From: WGMK01 sp046047315
GTDB taxonomy: Bacteria > Hydrogenedentota > Hydrogenedentia > Hydrogenedentales > JAEUWI01
Length of the DNA: 5,350 bases
Assembly (NCBI GenBank): GCA_046047315.1
Contig: JBJOID010000237.1
Location: 1 to 5,350 of the forward strand
Direction of reading: 5' to 3'
Part shown: in pieces, positions 1 to 5,350 of the stretch
How positions within the stretch are numbered: the first letter of the stretch is position 1
How the letters are laid out: the number at the start of each line of letters is the position of its first letter
Position numbers and translations under genes: made by a program
The notes under the pieces: generated by a model
Database searches by the model: none
What the model was told of the DNA's origin: nothing
Seen by the model: only the letters and a program-made list of their open reading frames with translations

Positions 1-143
1 CCAAGAAAGACCACCCGATCGCCCTTCTGGAACTCCAGAACCGGGCTCGCCGCCGGTGCTCCATGCCCCCCGTGGTGCTGCGCCAGGGCCACGCCGCCGT
101 AAAGCAGCGCCCCCGCCAGCAGACAGAACATTCGCCATGCCAT
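1..143 (-). CDS. Secreted protein, probable SGNH/GDSL-type hydrolase (N-terminal fragment)
   Basis: Only the first 47 codons plus two bases are in the window; the gene continues off the left edge. Translation from the ATG at 143 gives a classical Sec signal peptide: MAWR, a hydrophobic core (FCLLAGALLYGGV) and a signal peptidase I site at ALA-Q, between residues 21 and 22. The mature start is rich in His and Gly (QHHGGHG), then comes FQKGDRVVFLG. A stretch of the form 'GDRVVFLGDSIT' is the usual block I of SGNH/GDSL esterases, so the frame stops one residue into the expected GDS nucleophile motif. The call therefore rests on context just before the catalytic Ser, which cannot be seen. The start is supported by a GGAGG about 11 bases upstream; an in-frame ATG at 131 would shorten the signal peptide. 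The gene is divergent from fadN. The product is likely exported, perhaps acting on acylated or acetylated carbohydrate. Reading frame and signal peptide are solid; the family call is moderate. Confidence 0.6.
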   Translation of the reverse strand, partial: MAWRMFCLLAGALLYGGVALAQHHGGHGAPAASPVLEFQKGDRVVFL

Positions 144-177
144 GATGTTGTCGTCCTCCCCCCGCGATGCTTACGGG

Positions 178-183
178 ATATTA
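178..183 (-). promoter_or_regulatory. Possible -10 element for the minus-strand secreted-protein gene
   Basis: On the minus strand these bases read TAATAT, preceded by TGTG, about 35 bases upstream of the ATG at 143. This is a reasonable position for a -10 box giving a leader of roughly 28 bases. No convincing -35 hexamer lies 16-18 bases further upstream, so the call is tentative. Confidence 0.25.
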
Positions 184-297
184 CACACTGCCACGCGAGC
201 CGGGACCGTAGCAAGCCCGGAAACCGGAACACGCCCGCCCTGGGTCTTACCGCATGTCCCGCTTGGACCCCGCTCCAGCCCCAGAGGATTCCGGCTG

Positions 298-326
298 TTG
301 ACGCGCGGAGCGTGGCTGTATATCAT
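298..326 (+). promoter_or_regulatory. Sigma-70-type promoter of fadN-fadA
   Basis: TTGACG at 298-303 matches the -35 consensus at five of six positions. TATCAT at 321-326 matches the -10 consensus at five of six, and the spacer is exactly 17 bases. Transcription would start near 332-335, giving a leader of about 65 bases before the fadN ATG. The AT-rich -10 stands out in GC-rich surroundings. The predicted start falls inside the palindrome at 328-351, which suggests repressor control. Confidence 0.65.
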
Positions 327-327
327 G

Positions 328-354
328 AACGGTCGAAACCTAACGACCGTTAAG
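328..354. promoter_or_regulatory. Operator-like palindrome at the fadN transcription start
   Basis: AACGGTCG (328-335) and CGACCGTT (344-351) are perfect 8-base inverted arms separated by 8 bases. The right half also contains its own palindrome, TAACG-AC-CGTTA (341-352), with a further C/G match at 339 and 354. The left half, AACG-GT-CGAA (328-337), is a degenerate copy of the same AACG-NN-CGTT core. The element can thus be read as one long palindrome or as two half-overlapping sites with centres 14 bases apart. AACG-NN-CGTT-like cores are typical of TetR-family operators, and beta-oxidation operons are often controlled by acyl-CoA-responsive TetR-type repressors such as Bacillus FadR. Position just downstream of the -10 fits repression by blocking initiation. 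The regulator itself is not in the window, and its identity is inferred. Confidence 0.55.
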
Positions 355-399
355 TAAGGTTTGGGTTAGACGCAACAGAAGAAGGGAAAGGCTCAAGCG

Positions 400-2802
<2,403 letters not shown>

Positions 2803-2809
2803 TTCTGAC

Positions 2810-2881
2810 ATCTTGTCGATTTCGTCCATCGGGTCCATTGGGTCCATGGACGGCATGGATCGAATGGACTGAGTGGACAGC
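2810..2881. repeat. Nine-base-period GTCCAT/ATGGAC array with hairpin between fadN and fadA
   Basis: Eight consecutive 9-base units fill most of the 100-base gap between fadN and fadA. In one register they start at 2810, 2819, 2828, 2837, 2846, 2855, 2864 and 2873. The best left-hand units read ATCGGGTCC and ATTGGGTCC; the right-hand units read ATGGACGGC, ATGGATCGA and ATGGACTGA. The outermost units are degenerate. The array switches orientation at a perfect palindrome, GTCCATGGAC (2842-2851). Arms 2824-2838 and 2855-2869 can pair at 12 of 15 positions plus one G-U, giving a stem that encloses this smaller palindrome. The array is in frame with fadA, but a TGA at 2870-2872 closes that frame before the fadA start, so it is not an N-terminal extension. 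No T-tract follows, so it does not look like a terminator. It may be a dispersed intergenic repeat or an mRNA structure that sets fadN and fadA stability apart. Confidence 0.7.
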
Positions 2882-2886
2882 CAAAA

Positions 2887-2893
2887 GAGAGGA
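2887..2893 (+). promoter_or_regulatory. Ribosome binding site that fixes the fadA start
   Basis: GAGAGGA lies 9 bases before the ATG at 2903. An earlier in-frame GTG at 2873 has no such site and would add ten residues (MDSQKRGIPE) unlike a thiolase N-terminus. The ATG at 2903 gives MENVYIVAAKRT, the usual thiolase opening, so it is preferred. Confidence 0.8.
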
Positions 2894-2902
2894 ATTCCTG
2901 AG

Positions 2903-4063
2903 ATGGAAAACGTATACATCGTAGCCGCCAAGCGCACGGCGGTGGGCAAGTCGGGCAAGGGAACGCTGGCGCGCACCCGCCCGGACGACCTTGCCGCCGC
3001 CGCCATCAAGGGCGCCGTCGAGGCCTCTGGCCTGGCGCCGGAGAAGATCGACGACGTGGTGCTGGGCTGCGCCTTCCCCGAGGGCGAGCAGGGTATGAAC
3101 GTGGCGCGCATCGCGCTGATTCGCGCGGGCCTTCCCGAGGAAGTGCCGGGCATGACGCTGAACCGCTTCTGTTCTTCCGGCACCGAGGCCATTGCCGTGG
3201 CCGCCGCGAAGATTGAATGCGGCATGCTCGACACCGCCGTCGCCGGCGGCGTCGAGAGCATGAGCATGATCCCCATGGGCGGTCTCAAGCCCTCGCCGAA
3301 TCCCACCCTGGTGGAAGAGCACCCGGCCGTCTACATCGGCATGGGCCAGTGCGGCGACAATGTGTCCAAGGACTTCGGCATCAGCCGCCTTGACGCCGAC
3401 ACCTGGGGCGCCCGCAGCGTGGACCGCGCGCTGGCCGCCATCAAGGAAGGCAAGTTCAAGGACGAGATTGTCCCGGTGGAAGTACAGACCGACAGCGGCA
3501 CCATCACCTTCGACACCGACGAGGGCCCCCGCCCGGGCACGACGGTGGAAGGACTGGGCGCGCTGCGCCTCGCCTTCGCCGCCAACCCCAAGGCGGGTGT
3601 GTGCACGGCGGGCAACAGCAGCCAGACCAGCGACGGCGCGGCCGCCGTGGTGCTGGCCAGCAAGGCCGCCGTGGAGGCCAACGCCCTGAAGCCCGTGGCC
3701 AAGTTGCGCTCGTGGGTGGTGAAGGGCGGCGATCCGAAATACCTCGGCCCCCCGCAGGTTCCCGCCATCAAGAAGGCCTGCGAACAGGCTGGCATCACGC
3801 CGGACCAGATTGGCCTCGTCGAGTGCAACGAAGCCTTCGCCACGCAGACCATCCATGTGGTGCGCGAGCTGGGCTTCAGCGAGGACATCGTCAACGTGAA
3901 TGGCGGCGCCATCGCGCTGGGTCACCCGCTGGGCTGCACGGGCGCCAAGCTCACTGCCACGCTGCTGAGTGAGATGAAGCGCCGCGGCGTGAAGTACGGC
4001 CTCGTCACCATGTGCATCGGCGGCGGCATGGGCGGCGCGGGCATCTTCGAACTCTGCGAGTAA
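2903..4063 (+). CDS. fadA: FadA-type acetyl-CoA C-acyltransferase (3-ketoacyl-CoA thiolase)
   Basis: This 386-residue cytoplasmic thiolase should cleave 3-ketoacyl-CoA with CoA to acetyl-CoA and a chain shortened by two carbons, the last step of beta-oxidation. It opens with the thiolase signature MENVYIVAAKRT. The acyl-accepting nucleophile is Cys90 (NRFCSSG). The CoA-side region TAGNSSQTSDGAA is present, as are NEAF (309-312), His341 in ALGHPLGCTGAK and the second catalytic Cys371 in TMCIGGGMGGAG. Length is normal for the family and all catalytic residues are present. Biosynthetic acetoacetyl-CoA thiolases share these motifs. The neighbouring fadN and the ending 'YGLVTMCIGGGMGGAGIFE' favour the degradative FadA group. 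It lies 100 bases behind fadN on the same strand, has no promoter of its own that I can see, and is followed by a strong terminator, so the two form an operon whose fadN promoter probably drives both. Confidence 0.92.
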   Translation: MENVYIVAAKRTAVGKSGKGTLARTRPDDLAAAAIKGAVEASGLAPEKIDDVVLGCAFPEGEQGMNVARIALIRAGLPEEVPGMTLNRFCSSGTEAIAVAAAKIECGMLDTAVAGGVESMSMIPMGGLKPSPNPTLVEEHPAVYIGMGQCGDNVSKDFGISRLDADTWGARSVDRALAAIKEGKFKDEIVPVEVQTDSGTITFDTDEGPRPGTTVEGLGALRLAFAANPKAGVCTAGNSSQTSDGAAAVVLASKAAVEANALKPVAKLRSWVVKGGDPKYLGPPQVPAIKKACEQAGITPDQIGLVECNEAFATQTIHVVRELGFSEDIVNVNGGAIALGHPLGCTGAKLTATLLSEMKRRGVKYGLVTMCIGGGMGGAGIFELCE

Positions 4064-4082
4064 TCGCGCTCCTGTCAAACAC

Positions 4083-4120
4083 AATCGCCCCCCGGAGTTT
4101 TCCGGGGGGCGATTTGTTTT
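4083..4120 (+). terminator. Strong intrinsic terminator after fadA, possibly bidirectional
   Basis: A perfect 14-bp stem pairs 4083-4096 with 4101-4114 around the loop GTTT (4097-4100). The stem includes a run of six C-G pairs, and a T-rich tail (TTTGTTTT, 4113-4120) follows on the plus strand. It begins 19 bases after the fadA stop and ends 30 bases before the stop of the converging gene. Read from the minus strand the hairpin is the same but the T-tract is poorer (TTGTGTTT), so it may also terminate the converging gene less efficiently. Confidence 0.92.
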
Positions 4121-4150
4121 AGGTAGCTGCAGCCGAGTGCTTGACCAGCC

Positions 4151-5350
4151 CTATCGGCCCAAGGTGAGATTGGCGATCTTCTGGATGTCCTCGGCATTGG
4201 TCAGGCCGTCGCCGGTAAGGTCGGTGGCCACGGCGGACGAGGAGCGCTTGAGGGCGCTGTTCACCACCAGCTGCACATCGGCGGAATTTACGACGTCGTC
4301 GCCGTTGATGTCGCCCAGAATATCGGGACCGATGAACGGAATCTGCCGCATACCCTCGGGGATGTTGAAGCGCGGGTCCGAGAAATCCGCGAGGCCGAAA
4401 ATGGGCTTGGGGTCCACGCCCATCCAGAACTGAAGCACGCGCGCATAGACCGCGCGGAAATCGATCCGGTGCTTGAGGTTGCCGAGGATAAGGTCGGACA
4501 GGTCGGGCTGGCCGCCATAGACGCCGCGCTTTACCTGCCCGCCGAACACGAACAGGTTGTTGCCCGCGCCGTGGTCGGTGCCGTGGCTGAAATTCTCGGC
4601 CACCCGCCGCCCGAACTCCGAGAAGGTCAGCACCATCACGTCGTCCAGGTTGCCGGTCGCCTCCATGTCGGACAGGAAGGCATGCACGGCCTTGTCCAGC
4701 GTGTCGAGCAGCGCGGGATGATCCCCCGTCGTGGCGGGGTCGCTACCCCATTGGTTGGCGTGGGTGTCGTAGCCGCCCTGCGTAACATAGAACACCGGCG
4801 TGGGAAAGCCCGCGCGAATCACCTTGGACACCATGTCGAGTCCCGTGCCCAGCGAGCCCGCCGGATAGGGGTTGAGTGTCGGCATGGTGGAGGCGGTGAT
4901 CATGTCCGCCACCGACGCGCGCGCGATGGACGCCGACCGCTGGAGGAAATCGATATCGGGGTTGAGCGTGGCCACCTCGTTCACGCGCCGGATGTATTCC
5001 AGCCGCAGGTCGCCTATCGCCGAGTCCGGTGCGCGCAACACATAGGCGTCGAAATCCGGCACTGCGGGCGGGCGATAGAGGCCGCTGCCGTCGATGGCGT
5101 TGGGCACGTAGGCGAGGCCGGCGCCCAACATGGTGAGCGCGTTGATGCTTTCCTCGGGCATACCCGCGCACTGGTTGTCGAAGTAGCGCGAGGCCCAGCC
5201 CTGAAGCGTGTGCAGGGCCGAGTTGGGCGAGGTGCCCCGCTCCCAATAGTCTGTCGAGGTGAAGTGCGACAGGTTGGGGTTAGGGTACCCCACGTTCTGC
5301 ACCACCGCCATCCGGCCCTTGTCCCACCACGTCTTCATGTTCGCGAGGCG
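4151..5350 (-). CDS. DUF1501 family protein with C-terminal type I dockerin (5' end missing)
   Basis: The frame is open to the right edge: 399 codons plus stop are visible. The ATG at 5338 is probably internal, because the codons before it (RLAN) continue the family pattern and the expected N-terminal export signal is absent. Counting from that Met, DUF1501 hallmarks are NVGYPNPNLSHF (15-26), GGYDTH (188-193), LTFSEFGRRV (237-246) and GTDHGAGN (253-260). The His/Asp motifs recall the alkaline phosphatase/sulfatase superfamily, to which DUF1501 is related; no substrate is established. After about residue 340 comes a type I dockerin with two calcium-loop repeats: DINGDDVVNSAD (343-354) and DLTGDGLTNAED (373-384). 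In the second, Thr375 replaces the usual Asn/Asp. The protein is likely exported and docks to a cohesin partner, or uses the module as a calcium-stabilised tail. It converges with fadA and shares no pathway with it that I can see. Confidence 0.88.
   Translation of the reverse strand, partial: RLANMKTWWDKGRMAVVQNVGYPNPNLSHFTSTDYWERGTSPNSALHTLQGWASRYFDNQCAGMPEESINALTMLGAGLAYVPNAIDGSGLYRPPAVPDFDAYVLRAPDSAIGDLRLEYIRRVNEVATLNPDIDFLQRSASIARASVADMITASTMPTLNPYPAGSLGTGLDMVSKVIRAGFPTPVFYVTQGGYDTHANQWGSDPATTGDHPALLDTLDKAVHAFLSDMEATGNLDDVMVLTFSEFGRRVAENFSHGTDHGAGNNLFVFGGQVKRGVYGGQPDLSDLILGNLKHRIDFRAVYARVLQFWMGVDPKPIFGLADFSDPRFNIPEGMRQIPFIGPDILGDINGDDVVNSADVQLVVNSALKRSSSAVATDLTGDGLTNAEDIQKIANLTLGR

Larger units (their letters stand above)
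144..399. other. Divergent intergenic region upstream of fadN
   Basis: This 256-base stretch lies between two divergent start codons and contains no convincing gene; short open frames across it lack ribosome binding sites and recognisable protein features. The fadN-proximal third holds the promoter and operator-like palindrome listed separately. The middle part (about 190-297) shows only a weak 5-bp hairpin (CCGGG at 200-204 with CCCGG at 216-220) and no recognisable RNA family. The part nearest the minus-strand gene holds that gene's GGAGG ribosome binding site and a weak -10-like hexamer. Confidence 0.6.

Noticed and set aside
63..357. Two overlapping plus-strand open frames (63-353 and 142-357) upstream of fadN.
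   Set aside because: No ribosome binding site or recognisable protein features are visible. They overlap the minus-strand signal-peptide gene and run through the fadN promoter and operator, so they are chance frames.
2824..2869. The hairpin between fadN and fadA as a transcription terminator.
   Set aside because: No T-tract follows it, the stem has mismatches, and the thiolase downstream lacks a visible promoter of its own, so termination here would silence fadA.
2873..2902. GTG at 2873 as an alternative start for fadA.
   Set aside because: It has no ribosome binding site and adds residues foreign to thiolases. The ATG at 2903 has a good site and the canonical N-terminus.
4137..4433. A 98-codon plus-strand open frame after the terminator.
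   Set aside because: It is antisense to the dockerin end of the DUF1501 gene, lacks a ribosome binding site and has no domain signature.
5327..5338. ATG at 5338 as the true start of the DUF1501 gene.
   Set aside because: The frame stays open to the window edge, the preceding residues fit the family pattern, and a DUF1501 protein should begin with an export signal and more N-terminal sequence.

Overview
The window is GC-rich bacterial DNA whose codons mostly end in G or C. It holds two complete genes and two genes cut by the window edges. The edge genes encode a signal-peptide-bearing protein that looks like an SGNH/GDSL hydrolase and a DUF1501 protein with a C-terminal type I dockerin. Together with the fadNA pair, this gene mix resembles Planctomycetota, Hydrogenedentota or related heterotrophic, particle-degrading lineages. 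The phylum is an inference from gene content; no rRNA or other marker is present.

Layout. Positions 1-143 (minus strand) carry the 5' end of a secreted-protein gene, which leaves the window just where an SGNH block I motif (GDS) would be expected. Positions 144-399 separate this gene from the divergently transcribed fadN. This gap holds a good sigma-70-type promoter (298-326), followed at once by a palindromic operator-like element (328-354) at the predicted transcription start. Positions 400-2802 (plus) encode an 800-residue FadN-type bifunctional 3-hydroxyacyl-CoA dehydrogenase/enoyl-CoA hydratase. Positions 2903-4063 (plus) encode a FadA-type thiolase. The 100-base gap between the two contains a 9-base-period GTCCAT/ATGGAC array that can fold into a hairpin. 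A strong intrinsic terminator (4083-4120) closes the pair. A converging minus-strand gene (4151 to beyond 5350) encodes the DUF1501-dockerin protein.

How the genes work together. FadN should hydrate trans-2-enoyl-CoA and oxidise the resulting 3-hydroxyacyl-CoA. FadA then cleaves the 3-ketoacyl-CoA to acetyl-CoA and a shortened acyl-CoA. The pair therefore covers the last three steps of the beta-oxidation spiral, as fadN-fadA does in Bacillus subtilis; no acyl-CoA dehydrogenase lies in the window. The operator-like element suggests repression by a TetR-type regulator that responds to acyl-CoA, which is an inference. The two flanking genes are probably exported proteins with no visible metabolic link to fadNA.

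No tRNA, rRNA, CRISPR array, insertion sequence or new enzymatic system is visible. The most unusual items are the two non-coding elements (the fadN operator and the intercistronic array) and the DUF1501-dockerin fusion.
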